64,000 nucleotides of DNA. Source: Asticcacaulis endophyticus. GTDB taxonomy: Bacteria > Pseudomonadota > Alphaproteobacteria > Caulobacterales > Caulobacteraceae. Below, in pieces: positions 17,554 to 26,878 of this stretch. Position 1 is the first letter of the stretch, and the number at the start of each line of letters is the position of its first letter. Location of the stretch: assembly GCF_014652575.1 (NCBI RefSeq), contig NZ_BMZB01000002.1:329482-393481 (forward strand). Reading direction: 5' to 3'. The notes under the pieces are model-generated. The model was not told the DNA's origin, searched no databases, and worked only from the letters and a program-made list of their open reading frames with translations. The position numbers were made by a program, and so were the translations under genes.

Positions 17554-18339
17554 TTAATAACTCTCCCCGATGATCTGGCCGTAGTTGATGACCTTGACGG
17601 CGTGGTCGTTTTTACGAACGGCGTTGCCCGCACCGCCGCCGGATCGGCTTAAGGACTGTCCGGCCATACCGGCATTGCCGCCGTTACCGCCCGGATTGCC
17701 CTTGGTGCCGCCAGCACCGCCCCCGGCTATGGTGCCGATGCGGCCTTTGTTGGCGACCTGATTATATTGATCTGTCGGATTGGTGGCTGAACCGGCCTCG
17801 CCTTCGCGACCGTTCGGGAAACCGCCTCCGCCGCCTGATCCGCCAACGCCGCTGCCATTGGCACCGGCACCGCCGCCACCTCCGGCTTTGAGCGAGCCCT
17901 TGGCTGTGACGATGATGTGGATTGGGGCGCGGGCAAAGATGGCATCGCCACCGCGTCCGCCGTCAGAAGCGCCCGGAATATCGCCGCCATTACCGCCGTC
18001 ACCGCCACCACCGTAGACATTGCCGTCGACGATCAGCCACAGTTGGGCGTCCTTTGGCCATTCGCCGGTGTCGATGCCGTGACCACCGCCCGATGCGCCC
18101 AAGATATTGGTCTTGGCGGGCACGACAAAGGCAAAGCTGACCGGACTTTGGCCGGTGTAGCCTGACTTGTCGGCCAGAGCGCGCAGATTGGTGCGGCGGT
18201 TAGCGATGTCCGTGATCTGAATGACCTTGGTGTTGTCATCAGGCATGACGGGCGGCATAGCGGGCGCTGCCTGCCCCCATGAGACGGCGGGCAGGAGAGA
18301 CAGGGCCGCCCCCGCCATGATAAACCTGCGCCGGATCAT
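17554..18339 (-). CDS. Secreted glycine-rich protein
   Basis: This is a 261-residue protein with a signal peptide carrying basic residues (MIRRRFIMAGAALSLLPAVS). From about residue 95 it is dominated by Gly-rich stretches (GGGGDGGNGGDIPGASDGG and similar). Such Gly-rich domains often form collagen-like or polyglycine-sandwich adhesin structures, but no domain name can be given with certainty. Its ATG overlaps the stop of the upstream Svx-like gene as ATGA, so translation is coupled. It is the third gene of the GH127 - Svx-like - Gly-rich operon and may form a secreted partner of the protease. Confidence 0.65.
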   Translation of the reverse strand: MIRRRFIMAGAALSLLPAVSWGQAAPAMPPVMPDDNTKVIQITDIANRRTNLRALADKSGYTGQSPVSFAFVVPAKTNILGASGGGHGIDTGEWPKDAQLWLIVDGNVYGGGGDGGNGGDIPGASDGGRGGDAIFARAPIHIIVTAKGSLKAGGGGGAGANGSGVGGSGGGGGFPNGREGEAGSATNPTDQYNQVANKGRIGTIAGGGAGGTKGNPGGNGGNAGMAGQSLSRSGGGAGNAVRKNDHAVKVINYGQIIGESY

Positions 18340-20243
18340 GGACGCCACACAAAATTAGGCTTGGCGGTGACACCGGCAGGTATAGCCGTAAGTTCTGACC
18401 CTTGTTTCGGATCGTTTTGCGACGCCTGATCGACCATGCCGGTATAGACGCCTTTGGAGAGTTTTGGCCCGCCGCGCACTTCGGCATCGCCGTAAATCTG
18501 GGCGGTGCCGGATATCTCCGTGCCGGGTTCAAACTCACCGATGCCCATAAAGGTGGTCTTCACCACCGCATTGTCTTTGACGACGACATTTTTGGAAATA
18601 ACGCTCATGCCACCCACAACCGCATTGTCGGAGATGTCGCCGCCGGTGACGATGGCGTGGTCTTCGATGCGGGCATTGCCTGACACTTTGCCACCCAGAA
18701 CGCGGGCATAGGGGCCGACGTATGCGCTTGAGGCAACATTGGCGGCATTGGCGACCCAGCCGCCGCCATTGGCGTGACGGTGGCCGCTGGCGGTTGGGTT
18801 AGGGGCACCCGCCTGAAAGCCTTCGGGTTTGGCGCCCTCAAGCTGCACCATCCACGGATAGCGGTAGAGCGAGTAATAGGCCTGATCCCATGCGATTTTC
18901 TGGTGGACCTTGGGCGTGCCGACCACGACCATATAGAGCGCCTTATCATCGGCCTTGACGGGGAAGATCATGTCACCTTCCGCGCCATCGACGGCGGGGC
19001 TGATGCGTGATTTGCCGTCCGCACCAATCGCCACCACGCCCCAACGCCAGTCGGAATTGGGATCAGCGACCGTGGCCGGTTCGTTATTCAGGCCGGGCAG
19101 GGTTGAGGCCGCTTTATCCTGCACCACGCCGCGGAAGGTGACGGTGACGCGGGTCGCCCCGGCATCTGGGTAAAGCCTGACCAAATTATAGCCCCAGCGC
19201 TGCGGTGCCCATAATTCTGGCACGGCAAAGCGGCCACCCGCCAGATCGATCGGATCAAGCTGGGTGACCCTGAGCGCGCGCTGACCGTCGCGGCTGTCGT
19301 ATGAGCCATATGAGTTGCGGTAAACTGCGCCCTGATCGCTGCCATCGGGATTGATATAGTCCCAGTTGACATTGCTCAGCGCCCAGTTGCCGAAGACAGT
19401 GTTAAGCTCATCAATCGTCCATTTTTGATTACGCATCAGGATCGCAAAAACGTCTTCCTCAAGGTAGCCTGACTGGCCCGTGTCGATGGCGCCGGTCCAG
19501 ATGTTATTGACGGCCTCATAGCCGTATTCGTTTTTCAGGTACTCCAGGAACTGCCAGTTGCAGTACCGGTCGCGGGTCGAGCCGTAATAGAGGTGCGGGA
19601 AGTTGACCAGCATTTCCGAGCAATGGACGTTGGAACGAAACTCCGGCAACTGATGGGTGATCCAGTTGGCGTGGCTTTCCCACAGCCAGCCGACATAGGG
19701 CGAATCGCGCAGGCCCCGCGTTGATCCTTGCAGGCCGTGGGCGAATTCGTGGGCCAGTCCCCAGTTGTCTTTCAGCGACAACGGGTGAATCCACATGCCC
19801 ATGTCGCGGTCGCCGGTCGGGCCGCCCGATAACGCAAACGACGGATCAAGGTTGATATTGGCCTTGCCCTTAACAGTGGTGTCGCAATAGGGCGTCGGGA
19901 ACTTAATCGGGCCCATATAGGCGGTCCAGATCTGCTCCAGCTTTTGACCGGCGGCGACCGCATCATTCATGTTGACCGTATCGCCCTTCCAGCGGAAGGC
20001 GTAGTGCGCGGTCTCATATCTGACGGCGGCTTCGTCAGGCGTGCCGGAGACAACCTTATAGTCACCCACCACGCAGCCGCTGGCGTCTACTGGCGGGTTG
20101 GTTGGCGGCGGGGTAGTCGGTGGTGTAACCGGCGGGGTTTGGGCCGAGGCTGATCCACCACCGCCACCGCAGGCTGACAGGGTAAGAGACAGTGACAGAC
20201 AAAGCGCAATCGTAGAGGCGCTATGGTGCAGGGTGCGGATCAT
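18336..20243 (-). CDS. Svx/AvrXca-like secreted metallopeptidase
   Basis: This is a 635-residue predicted lipoprotein (lipobox LTLSAC) with a Gly- and Pro/Thr-rich linker (TPPVTPPTTPPPTNPPVD). The catalytic region resembles DUF6055 proteins, the group of Xanthomonas AvrXca and Pectobacterium Svx. It has the zinc motif His165-Glu166-Phe-Ala-His169 in GLAHEFAHGLQG and a likely third ligand Glu189 in WLWESHANW, the gluzincin arrangement. A C-terminal region (about residues 505-585) shows hexapeptide-like repeats (VSGNARIEDHAIVTGGDISD), suggesting a left-handed beta-helix. As I recall, Pectobacterium Svx has been linked to plant extensins as substrates; that fits the hydroxyproline genes here. 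It is the second gene of an operon led by a GH127 enzyme. Confidence 0.75.
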   Translation of the reverse strand: MIRTLHHSASTIALCLSLSLTLSACGGGGGSASAQTPPVTPPTTPPPTNPPVDASGCVVGDYKVVSGTPDEAAVRYETAHYAFRWKGDTVNMNDAVAAGQKLEQIWTAYMGPIKFPTPYCDTTVKGKANINLDPSFALSGGPTGDRDMGMWIHPLSLKDNWGLAHEFAHGLQGSTRGLRDSPYVGWLWESHANWITHQLPEFRSNVHCSEMLVNFPHLYYGSTRDRYCNWQFLEYLKNEYGYEAVNNIWTGAIDTGQSGYLEEDVFAILMRNQKWTIDELNTVFGNWALSNVNWDYINPDGSDQGAVYRNSYGSYDSRDGQRALRVTQLDPIDLAGGRFAVPELWAPQRWGYNLVRLYPDAGATRVTVTFRGVVQDKAASTLPGLNNEPATVADPNSDWRWGVVAIGADGKSRISPAVDGAEGDMIFPVKADDKALYMVVVGTPKVHQKIAWDQAYYSLYRYPWMVQLEGAKPEGFQAGAPNPTASGHRHANGGGWVANAANVASSAYVGPYARVLGGKVSGNARIEDHAIVTGGDISDNAVVGGMSVISKNVVVKDNAVVKTTFMGIGEFEPGTEISGTAQIYGDAEVRGGPKLSKGVYTGMVDQASQNDPKQGSELTAIPAGVTAKPNFVWRP

Positions 20244-20264
20244 GTTCGGATTCCTGAGTGTGAA

Positions 20265-22631
20265 TTATTTGGCGGTGAACAACAGCATACCAAAGACCAT
20301 GCCGGTCGATCGTCCGCCGGACGGTTGCAGACGGATCAGCACCTGCGACTTGCCCTTGGTGAAGCGTTCCGGCACCGGATATTGCTCATCGAAGAACTCA
20401 CCGGGTTTCGGGGCCGTCGCATGGGTGACGGTCGTCAGCTTTTCACCGTCGATCAGGATATCGTATTGGCGGCGGTCATCGCCCCAGTAGCTGGCCTGAA
20501 GGATCAGCGGCACATCGGGACGCACCTTCATGGTGAACTGCATGAAGCCGCCCTGACGGGCATCGCGGCCATAGCGGCCACGATAGCTGCCCGGCCAGGA
20601 CACGTCGGATTCGAGATTATGGTCACGTTCCGGCTGCATTTCACCGAGGTGCATGACATCGACTGAGCGCGCCGCCAGGTCTTTCAGGCGGGCCTGTTCA
20701 GCGAGGAAGGCGGCTTCTTCGACCTTCCACTGGGCTTCGTCGAAGTTCTTGAAATAGACGGCGCTGCGGCGCTCATACTGGCTGTAGAATGGCACGAGGT
20801 TAAGCTCAGCCGGACGGCCGGAGCCTTCGGTGCGGAAGTGCGCTTTTTCAATCGCCACCGGCTTGATGGTCGCGATCAGGTCGTTGGCCACCAAGGCCGG
20901 TTCGGTGCCCTTGAACTCGGTTTCCACCGGCCCCAGATCACCGGCCAGAACCAGCGGGCCGTACAGGATGGCGCCGACCTTGGCGTCGTCGGTGGTGGCC
21001 TCAAAGCGCAGATCGAGCGGCAGGGTGAGGGTGGCCGAATCGCCCGCCGTCCACACGCGGTCGATGACCAGATAGCCGCCATCACGGGTGGCCTTGGCGG
21101 GCTTACCATTGACCGTAACCTCTGCCGATTTCGCCCAGCCCGGCACACGCAGGGCCAGCTTAAACCGTGTCGGGCGGCGGATCGAACTGACCGTCAGTTT
21201 CGAGGCACCGTCATAAGGATAGCGGGTATCGAGCGTTATCTGCGCGTTCTTAGCCGCCCACTTGGCAGTCGATGGGATGTAGAGGTTGACGAACAGGGCG
21301 TCTCCTCCCTCCCAGAAGATCGATTCCCCGTGCTTGGCGTGGCTTTCCATGCCGGTGCCGTGGCAGCAGGTCCAGTTATCGAACGGGCTGGAGAAGCCGC
21401 GCTCCGCCCCGGTAAACAGCGGAGTCATATAGCTGAACATGCCGGTCTTTGGGTTCTGTTGCGACAGGACGTGGTTGAAGTGGGCCCGCTCGAAATAGTC
21501 GAAATAGCTTGAATCCGTGTTCCAGCTATAGAGGCTGCGCGTCAGCTTGAGCATATTGTAAGTGTTGCAATGCTCGCACGTCGCTTCGGTAATGTGTTTT
21601 GAGATGGTGTCGGGCGCGAAGAAATACTCGCGATCAGCATTGCCGCCGATGACATAGGAATGGTGCTTGGTGACCCGCTCCCAGAAGAACGACGTAGCCT
21701 TATGGTGCTCAGGCTTGCCGGTGATTTCATACAGCGTGGCTTCGGCCAGCAGTTTCGGCACCTGAGTATTGGCGTGGTTGCCGCCGAGCTTATCCTCACC
21801 GGCCATTAGCGGGTCGATGATGCGCTTATGGTGCATACGGTTGGCCAGAGCCAGCCAGCGCGGGTTATTGGTGCGGCGGTGAAGCTCGGCAAAGCTGTCG
21901 TTCAGCCCGCCAAATTCGCAGTCGAGCACCTTTTGGACCTGCTCATCGTTGAGCGCCGCAAAGACTTTATCGATATAGACGCCCAGCTTTTCGCCGACAT
22001 AGAGGCCCTTATTGATGCCGCAAAAGGTCTGCGCATCGAACAGGCCGCCATAAAGCTTATGCCAGTTATAGAGCGGCACCCAGCAGCCGTTAAGATCAAA
22101 GCCGGCCGAGCGGATATCGCCGGCCATGATTTCGGGGAAGATTTCCTTGCCGTCAACGACCGTGCCGTCCTTACGCTTACGGGTGAAGCCGGCGACATAG
22201 CCGTCGCCCTGCATGCCCTGAATTAGCGCCAGTTCGTCAATGATATAGACGGCGCGGGTCTTAAACTCGGGATTGCCGGTCGAGGCATACATTAAGGAGA
22301 TGGCCGACAGATAATGCCCCAGGCTGTGACCGGCGATAGTGTCGCGCTCCCACCCGCCGTAGATTTCGGCTTTCGGTGTCAGGCCCGCACCCTTGCGGTA
22401 GTTATGCAGCAGGCTGTCGGCATTGACCGTCAGCAGGTACTTTTCATTGACATCGACCGCGGTTTTGAAGTCCGAAGCGAGCAACCGCACGTCCGACAGC
22501 GGCAATGACTTTGCCTTTTGTGGCAGTAATTTCGAGGCAGTCTGCGCCATGGCGGGCAGGGCCGTCAGGGCGGTCAAACCGGCGGCTCCGCACAGCAGGC
22601 GGCGGCGGGACGTGAGGGCAAATGAGGGCAT
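20265..22631 (-). CDS. GH127-type beta-L-arabinofuranosidase (first copy)
   Basis: This is a 788-residue secreted glycoside hydrolase of the DUF1680/GH127-GH146 group, which removes beta-L-arabinofuranose by a cysteine-based retaining mechanism. The zinc/catalytic set is visible: CEHC at residues 352-355 and the Cys422-Cys423 pair in WTCCHGTG, the position of the nucleophile and a Zn ligand in Bifidobacterium HypBA1. Glu335 in NADREYF is a candidate acid/base. A signal sequence with RRR and ALTALPAMAQ starts the protein; the Met at 22631 is chosen because an operator sits 25 bases upstream and longer reading frames cross it. It leads the operon with the Svx-like protease. GH146 rather than GH127 is possible. 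Confidence 0.88.
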   Translation of the reverse strand: MPSFALTSRRRLLCGAAGLTALTALPAMAQTASKLLPQKAKSLPLSDVRLLASDFKTAVDVNEKYLLTVNADSLLHNYRKGAGLTPKAEIYGGWERDTIAGHSLGHYLSAISLMYASTGNPEFKTRAVYIIDELALIQGMQGDGYVAGFTRKRKDGTVVDGKEIFPEIMAGDIRSAGFDLNGCWVPLYNWHKLYGGLFDAQTFCGINKGLYVGEKLGVYIDKVFAALNDEQVQKVLDCEFGGLNDSFAELHRRTNNPRWLALANRMHHKRIIDPLMAGEDKLGGNHANTQVPKLLAEATLYEITGKPEHHKATSFFWERVTKHHSYVIGGNADREYFFAPDTISKHITEATCEHCNTYNMLKLTRSLYSWNTDSSYFDYFERAHFNHVLSQQNPKTGMFSYMTPLFTGAERGFSSPFDNWTCCHGTGMESHAKHGESIFWEGGDALFVNLYIPSTAKWAAKNAQITLDTRYPYDGASKLTVSSIRRPTRFKLALRVPGWAKSAEVTVNGKPAKATRDGGYLVIDRVWTAGDSATLTLPLDLRFEATTDDAKVGAILYGPLVLAGDLGPVETEFKGTEPALVANDLIATIKPVAIEKAHFRTEGSGRPAELNLVPFYSQYERRSAVYFKNFDEAQWKVEEAAFLAEQARLKDLAARSVDVMHLGEMQPERDHNLESDVSWPGSYRGRYGRDARQGGFMQFTMKVRPDVPLILQASYWGDDRRQYDILIDGEKLTTVTHATAPKPGEFFDEQYPVPERFTKGKSQVLIRLQPSGGRSTGMVFGMLLFTAK

Positions 22632-22657
22632 ATGGGTCTCCAATATTGCGTCAAGTT

Positions 22658-22670
22658 GTATACAATATAC
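22658..22670. promoter_or_regulatory. GntR-type operator, site 1 (GH127/Svx operon)
   Basis: GTATACAATATAC is a perfect GTATA-CAA-TATAC inverted repeat; it also contains most of the 10-bp palindrome TTGTATACAA (22656-22665). It lies about 25 bases before the GH127 start codon, a position suited to repression. Confidence 0.75.
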
Positions 22671-22773
22671 GGATATATGCAAGGCTTTACGCAGACAATT
22701 GGGTGAGTTTGTACCGAGGTCTGCCGATGAATCGCCTCTTGGAGCATTTGAGGGAAGTTCGGCTCCAAATTTT

Positions 22774-22786
22774 GTATTCCGTATAT
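22774..22786. promoter_or_regulatory. GntR-type operator, weak site 2
   Basis: GTATT-CCG-TATAT matches the shared operator pattern with two mismatches. It sits midway in the divergent region between the GH127 operon and the TonB receptor. Confidence 0.4.
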
Positions 22787-22942
22787 GGTATCCGTTGTCG
22801 TGCGCCGCTAAATGCAAAAATGTGCCGCTATAACAGAAGCTTGTTTATTTGAGACGCGGCCTATCATAGGTGAAAACTGCGTGGCATAACCGCAACACTA
22901 TTTGTCCGGTTAATAAAATCGTCACGAAAATGCCCGTATATC

Positions 22943-22960
22943 GTATAAAATATTTTGACG
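22943..22960 (+). promoter_or_regulatory. Operator site 3 with abutting -35 box (TonB receptor)
   Basis: GTATA-AAA-TATTT (22943-22955) runs directly into TTGACG (22955-22960), a Caulobacter-type -35 box. The surrounding 22-24 bases are almost identical to those at 28458-28479 before another unit of the island. The receptor start lies 58 bases downstream; no strong -10 is evident. Confidence 0.65.
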
Positions 22961-23017
22961 TTCCCGGTTTTTCATGGCCTTTTACCCTTCAGGCGACATT
23001 CGCTTAAAGGGAAAATT

Positions 23018-25798
23018 ATGATGCACACGAACAGAAACGCCAGGCGGTGGGTACTGGCGGCCACTGGGTTGATTGCCGCAGTTATCAGCGCGCCCGCGAT
23101 TGCTCAAGAAGTTACAGCCACGACCGACGCGCCGACTGCCGCTGAGGCCGAAGAGCTTGAAACCGTCGTCGTTAAGGGCCTGCGTAAGAGCCTTCAGTCG
23201 GCCGTCAACAAAAAGCGCCGCGCCGCGCAAATCGTTGACGCGATCGACGCCGAAGACGCCGGTAAGCTGCCGGACAACAACGTCACCGAAGCTATTTCGC
23301 GTATCACCGGCGTGCAGATCACGCGCGCCCGCGGTGAAGGCGGCGAGGTCATGATTCGCGGCATGAGCGATGTTCAGACAACTCTGAACGGCAGCCCTAA
23401 CAATGCGGGTGTCGGTCGTGCGGCGTCACTCAATGATATTCCCGCTGAACTTTTGAAATCGGTTCAGGTCTACAAAACCCGCACCGCTGATCAGGTCGAA
23501 GGCGGCATCGCCGGTACGGTCAACGTCGATCTGCGTCGTCCTTTGGATCTGAAGAAGGGCTGGACCCTGGCTGGCAGCGTCCGTAATGTTTACGGCAGCA
23601 TTGGCGATACGGAAAGCCCTTACGGCAGTGCGCTTATTGCCAAGCGTTTCGATACCGAACTCGGCGAGATGGGCTTCCTGCTGAATCTGTCCTATCAGGA
23701 AAATAACTACAACGAACAGTACGTTATCAGCGAGACGCCTGCCCTGTTCTGGTGCTGTAGCACGCAGTGGGACAGCGTACCTGATCAGGCCAATGATATT
23801 TCGATCTACCGCTCACAGTATGGCGTTGAAAGCGGCAAGGTTCGCCGCCCGTCGTTCAATGCTGCATATCAGTGGCGTGTGAATGAATATCTGGACTTTG
23901 TGCTGGAGGCTTCGTCATTCACGTCGAAGGAAAACCGCGCCTATAGTGCTCTGAATACGCGCATCAAGGATAGCCCCGGCGTATTGTCGAACATTGTTTA
24001 CGGTGACGGCCCAGGTACACGCCGCACAATCACCTCGATGACAGTGACTGACCCGGACACGACAGACACCAACGTTCTGCCGGTTGGGCCGACCTCGCGC
24101 GATGATCGTAACGAGGCGGAAAATACCCGTCTTAACTTCGAGACACACTGGCGCAAAGATCGCACGACGATCAACTTCACGGCCTATCGCGATGAGAACA
24201 CCTTCAACAATCAGTGGATGACCCAAACCCTGCGCCTGAACGGGCTGACCGGTTTCAACATCGACATGAATTCGAATAAGGTGCCCGGTGGCGGCCCGTT
24301 CGTCGAGTATCTGGGGGCCTCTCCGGATGACGCCAGCGCCTATGGCCTGAAAGAATTTGAAGACGGCAAGGGTTTTGAAAAGAGCGATGAAACCGTTTTT
24401 GCGCTTGATCTGACCTATCGTCTCAGTGAAGATAAGTTCCTGCGCGCATTCCAGACCGGCTATCGCCGCAGTGAGCGTAACCTGAGCCGTTCCTATGGTT
24501 ATCGTTATGCTGGTTTCAACAATCCGGTGGATATTTCCGATGTGCCGGGCGCTGAACTTGAACTGGTGCAAAGCAATGTCGGCGGCAGTGATGAGCCAAG
24601 CTGGTATCGCATGTCCCGCAAGGGCCTGGTGAGCAATTATGATGCTTTCCGGAATTTCCTGTTCACAGAGCGTGATTATCAAGGCGGTTCGGGCGACTGG
24701 GATGACGTAGTTGTGGACACCGAGCGTCTGCTCGGCAGCTTCGAGTCCAACGAAAAGACAGCCGCTATCTACGCTCAGCTAACCTATGGTTTCAAGATCG
24801 GTGAGATTCCGGTCGACGGTATCATCGGTGCGCGTAACGTACGAACCTGGGGTGACAGCACCACTATGAACCGCCGTAACCAACTGGTTGGCGGTGTCTA
24901 TCAGGAAACGTCCTATGAAGTGACTCAAGAAGGCTCTGGTATGGATTTCATGCCAAATGCCAATGCGGTCATTCACTTCACACCAAAACTGCAATTACGT
25001 CTGGCCTATACGGTCAACATCCAGCGTCCGAATTTCACGGATACCAGCACTTTTGTGTTCTATGACACACTCGGCTGTAACTGTGGCTGGGGCGGTAACC
25101 CGAATCTGCGCCCGAACAAGGAAACGAGCTATGATGCATCGCTCGAATACTATTTCGGTCGTGGCGGCATAGTTTCGGCGGCCGTTTACTCGAAAGAACC
25201 TGATGGCTTTATCATCTACGGCTACGACAACGTAGATTACAACGGTACCAACTACCGTATCGGCCGTCCGGTGAACGCGGCGGGTGGTAAGTTCGAAGGT
25301 ATTGAGTTGAACGCTCAGGGCTTCTTCGAGTTCCTGCCTTCGCCTTGGGATAATTTCGGGGCTCAGGCGAACTTTACGCACAACACCAAGGCTGAGATCC
25401 TCTTTGAATACTACAATGGTCAACCGATCACACAAAGCCAGATCGACACCATTCCGGGCATCTTCGATGCGCCGAACAACTCAAAGAACACCTATAACCT
25501 GGCTCTGTATTACGATACACCGAAGTTCAGCGCCCGCGTGGCTTACAACTATCGTGACACATGGCGGGCGAACCTTGATGGTTACTCGGCCCTGGGTTAC
25601 AGCACCTATTTTGAGCCGACCGAACGTCTTGACGCCGCTATCAACTGGACACCGGTTAAGTACATGACCCTGTCTCTGGAAGGCACAAACCTTACCGAAG
25701 ACATGTCGCAAGCCCATTACGGTGCTGATAACCTGATCCCGCAAGGGGTTCGCGTTGCCGCCCGTACCGTTCAGCTTAGTGCGCGTTTCCGCTACTAA
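23018..25798 (+). CDS. TonB-dependent receptor
   Basis: This is a 926-residue outer-membrane TonB-dependent receptor of the Caulobacter type. It has a signal peptide (WVLAATGLIAAVISAPAIAQ), a probable TonB box in ELETVVVKGLRKSL, and a plug domain with DNNVTEAISRITGVQITRARG and QVEGGIAGTVNVDLRRPLDL. A long beta-barrel region ends in the outer-membrane type C-terminus QLSARFRY. Start at 23018; the neighbouring ATG at 23021 is equally possible. It most likely imports arabino- or galacto-oligosaccharides, or glycopeptides, released by the island's enzymes. It is divergent from the GH127/Svx operon and ends at a strong terminator. Confidence 0.95.
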   Translation: MMHTNRNARRWVLAATGLIAAVISAPAIAQEVTATTDAPTAAEAEELETVVVKGLRKSLQSAVNKKRRAAQIVDAIDAEDAGKLPDNNVTEAISRITGVQITRARGEGGEVMIRGMSDVQTTLNGSPNNAGVGRAASLNDIPAELLKSVQVYKTRTADQVEGGIAGTVNVDLRRPLDLKKGWTLAGSVRNVYGSIGDTESPYGSALIAKRFDTELGEMGFLLNLSYQENNYNEQYVISETPALFWCCSTQWDSVPDQANDISIYRSQYGVESGKVRRPSFNAAYQWRVNEYLDFVLEASSFTSKENRAYSALNTRIKDSPGVLSNIVYGDGPGTRRTITSMTVTDPDTTDTNVLPVGPTSRDDRNEAENTRLNFETHWRKDRTTINFTAYRDENTFNNQWMTQTLRLNGLTGFNIDMNSNKVPGGGPFVEYLGASPDDASAYGLKEFEDGKGFEKSDETVFALDLTYRLSEDKFLRAFQTGYRRSERNLSRSYGYRYAGFNNPVDISDVPGAELELVQSNVGGSDEPSWYRMSRKGLVSNYDAFRNFLFTERDYQGGSGDWDDVVVDTERLLGSFESNEKTAAIYAQLTYGFKIGEIPVDGIIGARNVRTWGDSTTMNRRNQLVGGVYQETSYEVTQEGSGMDFMPNANAVIHFTPKLQLRLAYTVNIQRPNFTDTSTFVFYDTLGCNCGWGGNPNLRPNKETSYDASLEYYFGRGGIVSAAVYSKEPDGFIIYGYDNVDYNGTNYRIGRPVNAAGGKFEGIELNAQGFFEFLPSPWDNFGAQANFTHNTKAEILFEYYNGQPITQSQIDTIPGIFDAPNNSKNTYNLALYYDTPKFSARVAYNYRDTWRANLDGYSALGYSTYFEPTERLDAAINWTPVKYMTLSLEGTNLTEDMSQAHYGADNLIPQGVRVAARTVQLSARFRY

Positions 25799-25818
25799 TT
25801 GGACAATGTAAAAATAAG

Positions 25819-25850
25819 GCCGCCCGGTGGTTCATCGGGCGGCTTTTTTT
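25819..25850 (+). terminator. Terminator of the TonB receptor gene
   Basis: GCCGCCCG (25819-25826) pairs with CGGGCGGC (25836-25843) and is followed by seven T residues. Confidence 0.9.
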
Positions 25851-25874
25851 ATGGCTTAAAAAGATGAAAAAATA

Positions 25875-26873
25875 TCAGCGGGACAGGCGCGACTTATGTT
25901 GATCGATCTGTGCTGACGAAAGACCCGACCTGAACACACTGTCAACATGATCCGGCAGATGGGCGATAGGGTCACCTTTGTCTTCAAAAACAAAAAACTC
26001 TAAAAGTTCGCGCCAGGCCGCGCGCTCCGTCGGCGGCAAATGCCTATAGGCCAGACCGGCAATCTCCAATGCCTTCATAGGATTGAACAGATTGGCCGCG
26101 GCCTCATTCCACCAGTAGTTCACCAGCATGTTCAGCGGGCCTGTGGTCTGCACATGATGCCACCACAACGGGGGAATAAAAAGGCCATCTCCCGGTTCCA
26201 ATTCAGCTACATAGGCGTTATCAAGTGCGTCGCGCAGACGCGGGAATGTGTCAAAATCCGGCGCTTCCAGAGAGGCCATACTGATCGGCACGCCGGCCGG
26301 TGTTCGATCAAGTGGGCCGGGATAGAGATTGCCGGTTTGATCTGGCGCAAAGAGTGTAAAGGTCTTTTTACCGGACACATGAACGGCAATGTTGGCGGCA
26401 TAATCAAAATGCGTCTGAGTGCGCAAGGTATTGCCAACCCATAGCCGCGGCCGGACTGAGGCATCAAGCAGACCCAGGGGGAGGGCCGGGCTCATACCAG
26501 GGGCAATCAGGTCCACGGATTGAGCTTGCAAATATACGGCCTGCGGATTGGCGTCATATCTGTTGGCAATACACCAGTCGGCCAGATAGCTAAGCGTTTG
26601 GCTGAAAGTCTTGTAATTCAGGCCCGTGAGGGCATCGTTATAGAAAAACTGGCCCTTCAAATCGGCATCACAGACCGCAACGCCGACCGGCTTTCCGTTA
26701 TCGTGGCGTTTTAAATAGCTGCAAAGGGCGTCCGGTGAGGTCTTTGCCGCCTGAACGGCTGGCCAGTGCTCAGCAATATTTTTGAAAATGACAGGCTGTC
26801 CGGAAAACCGGATATCATTGTCGAAGGTGTGCCGGTCAATATGATTTACTACGGGTACTGATAATATTGACAC
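25875..26873 (-). CDS. JmjC-type cupin (Cupin_8) protein
   Basis: This is a 332-residue member of the Cupin_8/JmjC-like Fe(II)- and 2-oxoglutarate-dependent oxygenase family. The iron ligands are visible in the HxD of TQTHFDYAANIAVHV and the distal His in WWHHVQ, with a Lys in SGKKTFTLF for 2-oxoglutarate. There is no signal peptide, so it is probably cytoplasmic. It starts five bases after the halogenase-like gene and forms an operon with it. Such cupins accompany halogenase-like genes and TonB receptors in Caulobacterales and Xanthomonadales carbohydrate loci; the substrate is unknown. Confidence 0.85.
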   Translation of the reverse strand: MSILSVPVVNHIDRHTFDNDIRFSGQPVIFKNIAEHWPAVQAAKTSPDALCSYLKRHDNGKPVGVAVCDADLKGQFFYNDALTGLNYKTFSQTLSYLADWCIANRYDANPQAVYLQAQSVDLIAPGMSPALPLGLLDASVRPRLWVGNTLRTQTHFDYAANIAVHVSGKKTFTLFAPDQTGNLYPGPLDRTPAGVPISMASLEAPDFDTFPRLRDALDNAYVAELEPGDGLFIPPLWWHHVQTTGPLNMLVNYWWNEAAANLFNPMKALEIAGLAYRHLPPTERAAWRELLEFFVFEDKGDPIAHLPDHVDSVFRSGLSSAQIDQHKSRLSR

Positions 26874-26878
26874 TTACT

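Larger units (their letters stand above)
22632..23017. promoter_or_regulatory. Divergent control region, GH127 operon / TonB receptor
   Basis: These 386 bases contain no gene. They hold three GTATA-N3-TATAC-type sites (22658-22670, 22774-22786, 22943-22955), and a TTGACG at 22955-22960 that overlaps the last base of the third site and can act as the -35 element for the TonB receptor gene. The rest is AT-rich promoter-like sequence. Confidence 0.7.
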
